64,000 bases of DNA. Origin: Glycine soja. Its lineage: Eukaryota > Streptophyta > Magnoliopsida > Fabales > Fabaceae. The notes under the pieces are model-generated. The model was given only the letters and a program-made list of their open reading frames with translations, was not told the DNA's origin and did no database searches. Shown one piece after another: positions 1 to 10,830 of the stretch (its first letter is position 1; every line of letters begins with the position of its first letter). The stretch is from contig NC_041004.1 in NCBI RefSeq assembly GCF_004193775.1, positions 29,536,411 to 29,600,410 of the forward strand. Reading direction: 5' to 3'. The position numbers and the translations under genes were made by a program.

Positions 1-290
1 ATGCGGAGACAAATTATGGTCATTTCGCACACCCTTTTGCCATTCAGACACAGTTGTGTCCGATGGCACGCAGAGACAAATTATGGTCTTTCTGCGCCCT
101 TTTGTCATCCAGAGGCGGCGGGCCCGATGACATGCGGAGACAAATTATGGTCATTCCGCACACCTTTTTGCCATTCAGACACAGTTGTGTTCGATGGCAC
201 GCAGAGACAAATTATGGTAATTCTGCGCCCTTCGTCAATCGCGGCCGACAAGCCCGTTGTTACGTGGAGATTTACATCATCTTCCGCGCT
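1..290 (+). repeat. Tandem repeats at the 3' end of the Ogre-like internal region
   Basis: A unit beginning ATGCGGAGACAAATTATGG occurs at 1 and again at 132, a period of about 131 bp. Inside each unit a half-repeat containing GCAGAGACAAATTATGG occurs again, so the unit is itself an old duplication. Decayed copies continue to about 500. Such satellite-like arrays before the 3' LTR are usual in the Tat/Ogre lineage. The short ORFs reading through them are repeat artefacts. Confidence 0.75.
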
Positions 291-555
291 CACAAGATCT
301 GTCATACTGACTTTTGAGTCACGCTGACGGGCGAAAATACCCGAGTGGTTATCCGTATAAACATTCCTTTGCTATCTGTAAGACAGAACGCTTGATAGCA
401 TGCAGAGACTGACATCGTCTTCTGCACCTTTTGTTCCCCCGGGAACAACAAGTCATTTGCATGCGGAGATTTTATGGTCACCCGCGACTCTCGTCAACCG
501 AGAGGAACGAAATTAGTGTCTTATCTTTACTTTCCTTTTATCTCCAATAAAAGAC

Positions 556-572
556 AAGTAAAGAGGGGCAAC
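556..572 (+). promoter_or_regulatory. Polypurine tract for plus-strand priming
   Basis: The run AAGTAAAGAGGGGCAAC lies immediately upstream of the LTR start TGTCATACCC. The same tract, reversed, borders the LTRs ending at 20518 and 46632, which identifies those three LTRs as 3' LTRs. Confidence 0.85.
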
Positions 573-959
573 TGTCATACCCTAATTTCGTCCGGGGACC
601 TTTGCTTGATGACATGCAACTTTTGTTTGGTCCTTGTGAGGTGCTTGGCACCCATCATTACGCAATTTGTGAAATTCCGAGACATGCCGGAAAACAAAAG
701 AAAATATTGATGCACAATCCGTAAGGTTCCGTGACACACCGGAAATCAAATGGAAGCATCGTTGCACAATTAGTGAGGTTCCGTAACATTCCGTAAGTCA
801 AAAAGGGGATGATTATGTAATCCGCAAGGTTCCGTAACATTACGGAAAGAAAACAAGTATCGTTATGAAATTCGTAAGTTTCCGTAACTTTACGAAAAAA
901 TAATCACCAAAAAAAGGCAGGGGGGTGTACTTAGTAAAAATGGGGGTGCAAATAGCAAC

Positions 960-1040
960 CAGGCCCACTTGGGCCCTCCAGAAAATTCCTCCAGAAGGCT
1001 GTTGCTTCTGGAGGAAGCAACCCTGCTCGCTTGGGCGAGC
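960..1040. promoter_or_regulatory. Palindrome cluster in U3
   Basis: Three inverted repeats lie within 80 bp: GGCCCACTTGGGCC (962-975), a stem with arms TTCCTCCAGAAG and CTTCTGGAGGAA (986-1016), and GCTCGCTTGGGCGAGC (1025-1040). The same trio, sometimes with a weakened member, occurs upstream of the TATA box in the other five Ogre-like LTRs. Confidence 0.7.
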
Positions 1041-1068
1041 TGGGTGGCAAGCTTCTCCCCCAATTTTC

Positions 1069-1077
1069 TATAAATAG
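1069..1077 (+). promoter_or_regulatory. LTR TATA box
   Basis: TATAAATAG occurs about 500 bp into the LTR, after the palindrome cluster, at the position conserved in all six LTR copies. It should mark the U3/R boundary region. Confidence 0.7.
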
Positions 1078-2372
1078 TGGGAGAAGTGAAGTAGAAAAGG
1101 GTTCAGCCCCTTAGGCACTTCTCTCTCTTTCGAATTTGCTTAGAAAAATGGTTTCTGTGAAGAAAATCCAAGCCGAGGCGCTTCCGTAACGTTTCCGTGA
1201 GTGATTTCGCGAAGGTTTTCGACCGTTCTTCGACGTTCTTCATTCGTTCTTCATCGTTCTTCGGTCTTCAACGGGTAAGTACCTCGAACCAAGCTTTTCG
1301 ATTCATTCTATGTACCCGTGGTGGTCCACATTGTGTTTCGTGTATTTTCCTTCTCGTTTTCATTTACTTTCCGTACCCCTTTTGACGTGCTTAAGCCATT
1401 TTATTTATGTCATTTCTCGCTTAACCTAAAAATAAAATAAATTTCCACCGATCGTTTGAATTGTATTATCCGTTAACTTCGGTTAAAATGAATTCCGACC
1501 GTTCGGTCGTGCCGTAACCACGTTGGAAATCAAAAAAGAGGTAAAATAATAATATAATAATAAAAAAATACCTTTTAGTAAAATAAAGCGGAAAATCAAT
1601 CGGACGTTTTCTCTTTGGGATTTCTCATTCTTAATTGAATTGACTAATAACTAAAGTGAAACTAAGACTAAAATAGACTCACAAATCAAGTTTTGTCCGA
1701 AAAATCACTAAAAACCGTTTTAAGGTCCAACGCTTTAAACGGTCCTCTTTGCTTTTATCGGTTAACATGGACCGCTCAAAAGCATAAAATCATCATGTGA
1801 CTTTACCGCTTTTGAAAGAACTACGTAGGTCTGATTTCCTCATCACAATTGAGGAATACGTAGGAGCAAAGGGAAAACACCCTTGTCGACCACAAAAAGA
1901 GAAAAATATAAAAAAAAGGGCATAAAAGATAGAAGAACATAAAGGGAACGTAAAAATCAAAGTCATGTTTGCACATTCGATTAAAGGTTGCCGTCCCTTG
2001 TGACGGACATGTGGGGTGCTAACACCTTCCCCGTGCGTAAATACAACTCCCGAACCTTTCACTTAAAAGTTCGTAGATCGCGTCTTTTCCGGTTTTTCCG
2101 ACGTTTTCCTCAAATAAACGTTGGTGGCGACTCCGCGCGTATTCCTTTCGTGGAACACGCATCCCGCGAGTCACGCGTCGCCCTCCCGCCGAAGGGTAGG
2201 TTGCGACAGCGGGATCTATAGGCGCCAAGCGGGTATATTATTTTTTGTGAAGACTCGCTAAGTGGTCTATATTGTTTTGTAAGGACCGCTAAGCGAATGC
2301 TATTTCGCTAAGCGACCTTTATCTTTCTTCTAAATTAATTTTCTTTCCAATGTTCACATTCTTTTCTTACAG

Positions 2373-2697
2373 ATGGCCTCAAGAAAGAGAGCAGAGCTGG
2401 AGATATCCCTTCATCATCCAACCCACCTCCTCCAACAGCAACCATGGAAGATCTCCCGAGGTTGTGCCCCCCGGTCCCATACCAACAAGGACAGAGCCTG
2501 CACCAGCTGAGTCGTAACCACCAGTAGTAGACCCACCGGCTTCCTCGGAGGTTGAGACTCTACCACCTCCACCAACCCCACCGACACCACCTTTGATACT
2601 CATTCCCGATGACTCGGATAATGAAGTTTCAGCTTCTCCTGACTCACTAGCCTACTACCTAGAGGATGGTTCATACTTTTCTAACTGGATGAACTAG
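2373..2697 (+). pseudogene. Remnant of a proline-rich C-terminal ORF (env-like region of an Athila-type element)
   Basis: An ATG follows a splice-acceptor-like TTCTTACAG at 2373 and opens MASRKRAE, but the original frame is lost after a few codons. A different frame carries a proline-rich stretch with PPPPTPPTPPLILIPDD and ends in SNWMN followed by TAG at 2695-2697, with one internal stop near 2515. The acceptor before an ATG downstream of pol fits the spliced env-like gene of Athila elements. Identification rests on position and composition, not on a recognised domain. Confidence 0.35.
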
Positions 2698-4061
2698 TGA
2701 GGAAGTTGTGGTCCATCTTGACTAGAATGTGGATATTTCTGGAGATTTTATGCTTCTTTTTGTGTTTTTGAATTATTAGTATAACTTTGATGTTAGTACA
2801 TTAGTTACTTTTTGTTAGTTTTGTGCATGAGTAGTATAGTTGCTCATCTTGAAGCATCGTGAACAATTTAACTTAACTTTTGATGGTATGGCAGTGAAGT
2901 AGTTTATTTATTTTGTGAAAATGGTTGTATGCCTTGTTTTAAATTGAATGCATGCTTATGATGAAATGTGTGTTTCCTTTCATGAATTTGAGCAAATGTT
3001 CATGTTGAACAAAGAAAGAACAAGAGTGTGAACTTATAATAGAATGGTTAGTCACTAGACAGACTGATTGTGAAAGAAAAGCTTGAACCAAAAACCGGTG
3101 AGAGTGTGACCTTACTCTATGAGTGAACGACTAATTGTGAATAATGATCTTTGCATAAATATCTGAATTCTAGAATGAATTTTATAACTCAGAACATAAT
3201 GAAGGCCATGAATTGTATAGACACAAGCTCTTTTGACCAAATAGCTTACCTTGAATGATACTTGTATCTTTTGCTCCCTTGTATAAAGCTTATTGATTTG
3301 TCATGAATTGAACCCTGAACTTTAAATGATTATCTCCTAATACCTTGTTTAGATTCTAGGAGAACATATGGTTCAAGGCAAATTTACTCTAAATTTGGGG
3401 GAGGAAAGTCAATTAGAATGAAAAGAAAAAGGTTAAGCATCAGCACACACAACAAATAAGTTGTATGTTAAAAAAAAAAGTTGTGTTGTTACAAAAAGGT
3501 CAAAAGCAACTTAAGAAAAGGGAATAGTGAGAAGGCTATTTGTACAAAACAAGGAAAAATCATTGGGATTAGTCTAGGACTTGTGCTCTCTTAGAATCTA
3601 AACTTTTGAATCCTAGAAAAACCAGTGAATTTTTTGTAGCCACAACCTCACTACAAGCCTGAGAAAGTCCTTCTGATTCTATTTATATATTTCTGACTTG
3701 ATGACATGAGATGAAATGCAAAGATTGGACCTCCTGTTAGTTGTTATCAATAAATAGCTTAAACACTTGTGCTTGAGGGAGACAATAGTCGTGAGACTGT
3801 GGTTTGAGCTACTTTCCTTGAATCTGTCTTATGATTAACCTCATCTAATTGTATTGTTCACATTTTGTTCTCTTCTTTGTCTTGCTACATATACTGTGAA
3901 AACAAGGGATAGGTACACATTGCTTCATCTTTCTCATCATGCAATCAATGAATTTTGATGCATACACCCCTGTACATAATCACTGCATGTTTTACCACTT
4001 GAGGACAAGTAAGCTATTCTCTTTTGCTTGAGGACAAGCAAAACTATAAATTTGGGGAAGT
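2698..4061 (+). other. Non-coding 3' region of the Athila-like element
   Basis: This AT-rich stretch has no credible ORF. It contains the repeated phrase TGCTTGAGGACAAGCAAAA near 4025 and ends in the purine-rich TTTGGGGAAG immediately before the LTR. It is probably untranslated 3' sequence. Confidence 0.5.
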
Positions 4062-5457
4062 TGTTAGTCGATGAATACGACTAACTTTTGCGTATAAAAC
4101 CTGTGTATATTGTATCAAACTTTCCCAATTTATGGTTGTTTTGTAATACTATAAGTACTTTTTGTTAAATATAGGTAATAGATAATTTATACTTTTGTTT
4201 TGCGCATTTAATAATCAATTTCTCTCAATTTAAGGTTAAATAGTTTCACTCTTTCGCTAAGCCAAGCTGCTGGCTTAGCAAGAATTCGCAAAGCACAACC
4301 TTCAGTGGCTCAGCGCGAGGAAGAATCCAGAAGAAGATGAGTTGTCAAGTTCGCTAAGCACATCGCTCCGGGTCATCAAGCGCACCGCTTCAGCTCATCC
4401 CCTAAATGAAACAAGCGCGCTAAGCCAAAATCCACTTATGTGCGCTAAGCGATCCAGATCTACGCTAAGCGCACAAGCAAGAACAAAGCCACCTATTTAA
4501 GCCTGAAATCAGATTTACAAAGGGAGTTTTGGCACTTTTCTTGAGAAGCTCTGCATGCACGAAGTTTCTAGAGAGAGAAAGGTCCAAGTTTCAGAGAGTT
4601 CTGAGAGATTTTGCTGTGTGAAGATCTGTAGAGACGCGAGTTCAAAGTGGAAGCCATTCTGAGAGCTTGAGATGAGTTTATGAGTGATTGTGAGATCCTA
4701 GAGGTGAATGAGACATCCTCACCACTTGTGTTTTTGCAGTCTTTCATCTTGTTCTTCTCTTTGTTGTAAAGGAGGTTTCTGGACTATGGAAAGCTAAATC
4801 CTCTGTTGGATCTTCCCTGTAGGTACCTGATGTAAATATATTTCTATCTATGTAATGATGTTTTGTGTGTTCTCTATGCTATCTACTTTTCATTCCAGTG
4901 TGCTTTTACCTTGATCATGTAGATGCATGCTTTGTTAGGGTCATTCAACAGTGGAAACTGGTCTGATTCTAAAGTCCTTGATAGTACGGGACTAAGTTGT
5001 TGTGCTATCACGAGGAATCGGGGTACAAGAACTTAGTTGTGTATGTGTGTCTTAATGCGGTCATGGTTGAGTTTAGTCTTACAAGAGGAATCTGCAAACG
5101 AGGCTTTATCAGGACTAGGCTAGGCTATCATGAGGAATCGGGATCTAGCAGTCCAGGAGACAACATAGGAACTCATGAGCATTGTTAGATAGAGAACATC
5201 CTTTTTAGCATCAGGAACCTATGAGGAAGACCAACGCATTCTCTACTTGTTTTTACACAGTATTTCTCTTGCGTGATTTTCTTTCTTTTTGCCTAGATAG
5301 TTTAAATACCTGTTCATAACCACAGTCATATTTTCATACCAAACGCCTATTTATCGAAATAGCTTTCTAGATAACACAAGTTCCCCAAGAGTTCGATACT
5401 CGATTCTTGCCATTTTATACTACTTGTGCGATCCGGTACACTTGCCGGTTACGAACA
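4062..5457 (+). repeat. 3' LTR of the Athila/Calypso-like element (1396 bp)
   Basis: The LTR starts TGTTAGTCGATG and ends ACGAACA, so its tips form the inverted pair TGTT/AACA. Its middle contains many copies of the GCTAAGC word (4256-4480). A weak TATA-like CTATTTAAG lies near 4493. The five bases after it are GTGGC; the left duplication is not in the window. Confidence 0.75.
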
Positions 5458-5559
5458 GTGGCATAGCCATACTGTTGGGTCGCCATCATCCTCCATACCA
5501 TTGTTGGCTTTGAATGGGTGAGGTCTTTTGAAGTATCGATCCTCCATTACGTCTGTAGC

Positions 5560-6864
5560 GAGTGTCGCTACTCTATGATGCCAAGTGAAATTGGCAAGTC
5601 CTAAGGACTATTATAAGATAGTCATCCATGCTTATGGGAGTGACGACTTCCCTTTTCTAAGGGCAACATTGGGCAGTTCAGCCTTCTTTTTATTGTATAG
5701 GTGTCTCTTCGAGGTCTTGGGTCTATTTATCCCCTTGATCGCATTCCAGTGTGCTCTGCTTAAGCACTTGAACGTGACCCCTTCTCAACTCCACTCCAAT
5801 ATTTAGGCCTCTTGTCGTGCCTGTTCGGGAGGTTACTTCTACTGCTGAAGTCAGTGCACCGACCGCTTTGGTCGGTTCAGTCATGGTTCTAGCATCCACC
5901 ATCGCTGCACCCTTGTTGAGTGTTAGTGTGACGGCCACGAGTTTTCCCGAGATGCCGCCTCCTCCTTCTTCAACTCCCTTAGTTCCTCCTCTTGGTCGTG
6001 TTGGTGTCGACATCGTCTTCCACCTCTTCTCACCCTCGTGTTTCTCTGGACCACATCTATACCTTCACCGATGCTTATTCATTGTGGGGTATGGGTTACA
6101 AGCCTGAATAAAGGACCCCAATTGGCTTTGTGTCAGCCTTTGAGAAAAATCTTATTTGGTCAACTGGGGTTCAACATGCTATGGATTCTGCCAAAGTCTT
6201 TCTTCAGTAGATTCTGGCAATCCTGGATGAAAACGGACAAAGGCACCAAGAGGCGCTAAACAAGGTGGTGTCCTTGGAGGCTGAGGATGCCAAATGGAGG
6301 GCTAATGCTCGCATAGTCTGAAGAGTGGAGCACCCTAAGGTAGTTAATGCTATTGTTGCCTTCGCTAAAGCTGTAAAGTCGAACCACCAACTGTCTTCCA
6401 AGGTTGGCAGTGTTTTGGTCAAGTTGTTACACACTAGATTTGATGGTGATGAATTATTCAAAAGCTGCAAGGACTTGCAGAAAGAGGAAAAAGACCTGGC
6501 TAGCAGGGTAGAAAGCATTATGGAGGAGAAGGATGAGCTTGCCAAGGTGGTTGCTGACTTAGAGGCTTGGTTGAAGGAGTCAGAGTCCAGGCTAGAGAAG
6601 TCTGAGCTACGGGTGTCTAAGGAGAGGGAGGCCAGCAAAAAGTATGAAGAGGAGCTACTGGTGTACAAGTAGGAGGCCATGGAGCAGCATGAAATGGGTT
6701 TTCACAAGGCCATTAGGATGGTCGAGTTCTTCGCAAAGCACCTTGACTTGGGTCATTTTGACCTATTCAAGGACGTGAAGGATAATGTTTTGCTTGACGA
6801 GGAAGATATTGTTGTTGAGGAGAAGGATGTCGGCAAGGAGCAGGATGTTAGGGCCAATGTTTAG
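5560..6864 (+). pseudogene. Antisense ORF remnant related to the putative gypsy-type transposase family, with coiled-coil C-terminus
   Basis: The first part (5585-5806) contains LFEVLGLFIPLIAFQCALL followed by LNVTPSQLHSN. This resembles the motif of plant proteins labelled transposase (putative), gypsy type (PF04195). The second part (from about 6200) is an acidic, lysine-rich coiled coil with DLASRVESIMEEKDELAKV and a C-terminal HFDLFKDVKD segment, ending at 6862-6864. The two parts are in different frames, and in-frame stops occur at 6319 (TGA) and 6670 (TAG), so it is a pseudogene. It lies on the strand opposite the RT remnant. The family assignment is from memory of conserved words. Confidence 0.5.
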
Positions 6865-7359
6865 GTTGTTGCTTCTTTATTTTCTTCTTTATTGGATTTT
6901 GGCCATAAAGGCTATGTAATTATGACAATGATTATTTTTCTTCAATGCATATGTTTTCCTTCATTGACAAATTTTCCATCATTTGTATGACTTGTATGTT
7001 ACCTTTGTCTATGCTATGCTCTGTTACTTGTGGTAGTATGAATAGGTCGCCATGATGAGAGTGAAATCTTGATGGCATAGCAAGCAAGACCTTGGTAGTG
7101 TAAGAAGCAAGACTTTGGTGGTCCTATGAAATAGAGAAGTAGATGATATGAAATCATCTCAGGTTTGATTTTAACCTAATTAAAGGTCTTGTCACTCATC
7201 TGGTGATACTTCCTTTTGTTTTGTAGAGCCTCTCCCCTGATGCTTGTGAGGAGATAGTTTAACATCCACCTGGTTGAAGGTCTTGATGACCACTCTAGTG
7301 GTAGTATATTTAGACTTGTGGAACCTGGACCTTTAACTATGGTTCTTGTAGTTCTCAAG
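6865..7359. other. No gene recognised
   Basis: The stretch is AT-rich spacer between the antisense ORF and the 48-bp repeat array. No ORF, repeat or RNA gene could be supported. Confidence 0.5.
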
Positions 7360-8145
7360 GAGTGAGCTGATCAAGGGCGTGCCTTGGATTTTTATAGGAG
7401 TGAGTACCAAGGCTAGACCTTGGGGTTTTGTACCAAGGGCAGACGACCTTAGGTTTTTGTACCAAGGGCGAACCTTGGGTTTTTGATGCACCGACAGACT
7501 TGTATTCCTGCATGGATAAAAGTTAGGAATAAGAAAGATTGTCAAGGGTAGACCTTACATAACTTGAGTTCCTATAGAGACGAAACTTAGTAACGGAGCG
7601 GCTCACCAAGGGTTTACCTTGGGTTTGACAACCTGTAGAGTCGCATCGAGGCTCACCAAATGGGGGCTTTGGGTTTTGTGAGCCTTTAGCAATGCGAGAC
7701 TCACCAAGGATGGACCTTGGGTTTTGTGAGCCTTTTGTGATGCGAGACTCACCAAGGACGAACCTTAGGTTTTGCGAGCCTTTGGAGAAGCGAGACTCAG
7801 CAAGGGCGGACCTTAGGTTTTATGAGCCTTTAGAGAAGCGAGACTCACCAAGGGTGAACCATGGGTTTTGCGAGCCTTTGGCAATGCGAGACTCACCAAG
7901 GGCAGGCCTTGGGTTTTGCAAGCCTTTGGCGATGCAAGACTCATTAAGGGTGGACCTTGGGTTTTGCGAGCCTTTGGAAAATCGAGACTCACCAAAGGCG
8001 GATCTTGGGTTTTGTAAGCCTTTGATGATGCAAGACTTACCAAGGACGGACCTTGGGTTTTGCAAGCTTGTGGAGCTGCGACCAGAGGTGTGCCTGTGCT
8101 GGGTTTTGTGAACACTTACCAAGGGCGAACCTTAGGTTTAATAAG
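7360..8145. repeat. 48-bp tandem repeat array
   Basis: Copies of a unit containing GCGAGACTCACCAAGG and CCTTGGGTTTTGCGAGCC start at 7694, 7742 and 7790 and continue to about 8060 at a 48-bp period. Decayed copies reach back to about 7360. Because 48 is divisible by three, long open frames appear on both strands; these are artefacts. Such arrays lie in the 3' untranslated part of many Tat elements. Confidence 0.85.
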
Positions 8146-8384
8146 CCTCTATGGAGTTGACTCAAGAAAATTATAAAAGTGAAGGGATGTAGAATTTTAT
8201 TTCATGTAGATGATTAAGTACAAATTCCCTTCGTTACCCCAGATATGCATCGTTAAAACCTTTCAAGCCAAAACCCTGATTTTTCTATTTTGGGACAAAA
8301 GACTTGAATAGGAAAAAGAGTACAACACCCAGTCTTGCAGTAGGTCAACTGAAGTAGAACTTCAGACGGGTAGCATTACATGCT

Positions 8385-9103
8385 CTTGAAATCCATTTGT
8401 CAAGGTTGGCTTCTATTCCTCGACCAGTGATCATAAAGCCCAAGAACTTGCCTCAGCCGACCATAAAAGTGCATTTTTCCTGGTTGAGGCGCATGTCATA
8501 TTTATAGAGTTCTCTGAAGACCTCTTCTGAGTCGGCCGCATATTGGGCTATACTTTGAGACTAGACGACCATGTCATTGATGTAGACCTCAACGTTTCAT
8601 CTGATCTGTTGTTTAAAGATCTGACCCACCAATCTCTAGTATGTAGCGCCTCCATTTTTAAGGCAAAAGGCATGGCCTTGTAGCAAAAGTTGGCATCTTC
8701 AATGATGAATGTCATTTTCTCCTCGTCTTGAGCATGCATCCGGATCTAGTTGTATCCATAGTAGGCGTCTAGGAAGCTTAGAACTTGGAAACACTCCATT
8801 GACTAGCTTGTTGATGTTGGGCAGAGGGTATGCATCCTTGGGACACACCCTGTTCAGATCGGTGTAGTCGGTGCACATTCCCCATTTGCCATTGGCCTTT
8901 TTGACCATGACGACATTGGTGAGCCTGGTGGAAAAGCTGAATTCTCTGATGAAGTTGACTTTGAGGAGCTTGTATACTTCATCTCTGACTGCTTTGCATC
9001 ATTCTTCTCCCATCTTTTTCTTCTTCCGTGATACTAGTTTGTCTTGGGGACATATGGCAAGCTTGTGGCAAATAATGCTGGGGTGGATTCCCGGTATGTC
9101 AGA
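8385..9103 (-). pseudogene. Reverse transcriptase remnant, Tat-like gypsy
   Basis: Translating the minus strand gives DIPGIHPSIICHKLAI, then VMVKKANGKWGMCTDYTDLN and CPKDAYPLPNINKL, which are RT fingers motifs. After a frameshift near 8790 it continues with MHAQDEEKMTFI and FCYKAMPFALK, then KCTFMVG and GKFLGFMITGRGIEANL. The catalytic box reads YIND where gypsy RTs have YVDD, so the first catalytic aspartate is lost. Additional stops lie near 8460, 8530 and 8600. The upstream end is the insertion point of the 9104-10696 solo LTR, where it meets gag sequence. Confidence 0.85.
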
Positions 9104-10696
9104 TGTTGGATCAAGTTGCCTCGGAATAATTAAGAAGAGGGGGTTGAATTAATTATTAATGTGTCTTGACTAATTAAAAAATTATCCTTCTTAATGTTAC
9201 TAGATTCAACTAGGCTTTTACTACTAAGTTAAGAAAGTAAAGAACAGAAACAATAACTTAACCAAAAGTAAAAGCGGAAATTAAAAGTACACAGCGGAAA
9301 TTAAAGAGTGTAGGGAAGAAGAAGACACACAAGATTTATACTGGTTCGGCAATAACCCGTGCCTACATTCAGTCCCCAAGCAACCAACGGTTCTTGAGAT
9401 TTCTTTCAATCTTGTAAAATCCTTTACAAGCCAAAGATCCACAAGGGATGTACCCTCCCTTGTTCTCTTTGAACAACCAAGTGGATGTACCCTCCCTTTG
9501 AATTGTTCCACAAGAGATGTACCCTCTCTTGTTCTCAGTACAACAACCCAAGTAGATGTACCCTCTACTAGTGCCACAAAGGATGTACCCTCCAATGTGT
9601 TAAGACAAAGAATTCTCAGGCGGTTAGTCCTTTGAAATCTTTTGTTTAAGGGGAAGGGAAGAATCAAAAGAATTCTCAGGCGGTTAGTCCTTTGAATTCT
9701 CTTGGAAGAGAGAAGTAAGACACAAAAGAATTCAGGCAGTTAGTCCTTCTATTCTTTTGGCAAAGGGAGAAGAGAGACACAAAATAATTCAGGCGATTAG
9801 TCCTTCTATTCTTTTGGCAAATGGAGAAGTGAATGAAGAAAAAGAATAGCACAAGTTTTTGAACAATGAACTTTTCTTGAAAGAGAAAGTATTGAACAAA
9901 AACTCTTAGAAAGAAGTTGAGAAATGAATCAGAACTTCTTGTAAAAAACTTGTTGAAAGATGAAGAGAAATGAGTTAGAAAGTTCTGTAACAACTTGTTA
10001 TGAAACTCATGCCATGGTCACATATTTATAATCATTTGATGACTCAAGTTAAAGTTTGTGACTCTTGGAAATTTCTTTAAAACTAGTCACTTAAAAAGTT
10101 GTGACTTTTGAAAAAATCTTCAGAAACAAGTCACTTTAAGAATTTTGACTTTTGGAAATTTATTTTTTGAAATCCGTCACTGGTAATCGATTACCATCAC
10201 TGTGTAATCGATTACACATCAAAAGATGTGACTCTTCATGTTTAAATTTGAAAATCAAAACGTTTAGAAACTCTAGTAATCGATTACAAGCATTGTGTAA
10301 TCGATTACAAAAGTTTGAAATGATTTGAAAATGTTTTATCACAAGTTGTGACTCTTGAAATTTGAAATCTAACGTTTTAAAACATTGGTAATCGATTACA
10401 TGATTATGGTAATCGATTACAGCTTTGTAGATCAGTTTGAAAAACAATGTCGGCTACTGCAATATTTTGTGAAAAATTCTTGTGCTACTCAATGTATTGA
10501 ACCTTGATTGAGTACTTATCTTGATTGATTCTTCTCTTGATTCTTGAACCTTGAGTCTTGAATCCTGATCTTGATTATTCTTGAATCTTGATTCTTGAAA
10601 ATTGATTATTGAATCTTGAATCTTGATTCTTGGAATTTTCTTAACTCTTGATTCTTTGGCATCATCAAAATAATCTTGGAAGTCATTGCTTCCACA
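9104..10696 (-). mobile_element. Solo LTR with paired palindromes, TSD TCAGA
   Basis: The segment runs from TGTTGGATCAAG to TTGCTTCCACA and is flanked by TCAGA at 9099-9103 and 10697-10701. It contains no internal region, so it is a solo LTR left by recombination. Homologous copies lie at 14409-16231 (opposite orientation) and 40513-42093. The TATA box of the 14409 copy sets the sense strand, so this copy is minus. Three pairs of the GTAATCGATTAC palindrome start at 10183/10204, 10276/10297 and 10388/10409. The family (copia or gypsy) cannot be decided without an internal domain. Confidence 0.9.
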
Positions 10697-10830
10697 TCAG
10701 ATGGCTGGACATAGCGACCGATGTCATGCGATATGACCAGCTGGTTGCATATTGCACATTGAAGTCCTCAACAAGAGTGTTAAAGCTATCAATGGACCTT
10801 GGAGGAAGTCCACTGTACCAGGTTAATATC
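10697..10830 (-). pseudogene. gag fragment (retrotransposon gag domain)
   Basis: The minus strand encodes LTWYSGLPPRSIDSFNTL followed by QYATSWSYRMTSVAM, matching the conserved core of the gypsy gag domain (WF..LPP.SI.SF..L...F..Q). Only about 45 codons remain. It is fused, at the solo LTR insertion site, to sequence upstream of the RT, so several kilobases of gag and protease are missing from the parent element. Confidence 0.7.

Larger units (their letters stand above)
1..2208 (+). mobile_element. 3' end of an Ogre-like (Ty3/gypsy, Tat lineage) element, cut by the window edge
   Basis: The segment holds terminal internal tandem repeats, a polypurine tract and one LTR that starts TGTCATACCC and ends TTGCGACA. 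The same LTR family recurs five more times in the window, in both orientations. Because the polypurine tract lies directly left of the LTR, this is the 3' LTR of a plus-strand element whose coding part lies outside the window. The five bases after the LTR are GCGGG; the matching duplication would lie off the left edge. It abuts the 3' part of an Athila-like element and was probably inserted into it. Confidence 0.85.
573..2208 (+). repeat. 3' LTR of Ogre-like element (1636 bp)
   Basis: The LTR begins TGTCATACCCTAATTTCGTC and ends GGTTGCGACA. It carries a TATA box at 1069 and a cluster of palindromes just upstream of it. It is the most diverged of the six copies; for example the spacer near 1840-1860 differs from the other LTRs. 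Open frames inside it are not conserved as proteins. Confidence 0.9.
2209..5457 (+). mobile_element. 3' portion of an Athila/Calypso-like gypsy retrotransposon
   Basis: A decayed ORF tail, a 1.4-kb AT-rich non-coding stretch and a 1396-bp LTR lie in the order expected for the 3' third of an Athila-group element. Purine-rich stretches with TTTGGGGGAGG (near 3400) and TTTGGGGAAG (4051-4060) resemble the polypurine tract. Repeated GCTAAGCG words in the leader and in the LTR are typical of soybean elements of this group (recalled). The upstream gag-pol is absent because the Ogre-like element occupies its place. Confidence 0.65.

Noticed and set aside
2379..2603. Glycine-rich 74-codon minus-strand ORF
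   Set aside because: It is the antisense shadow of the proline-rich ORF tail of the Athila-like element.
5458..5480. Possible primer binding site (GTGGCATAG) after the Athila-like LTR
   Set aside because: Only TGGC fits a tRNA end and the purine-rich tract lies on the other side of the LTR, so this is a 3' LTR boundary.
7692..8111. 139-codon ORF with repeated MRDSPR-type text, and antisense frames over it
   Set aside because: It is the 48-bp tandem repeat read in frame; 48 is a multiple of three, so open frames arise on both strands without coding function.
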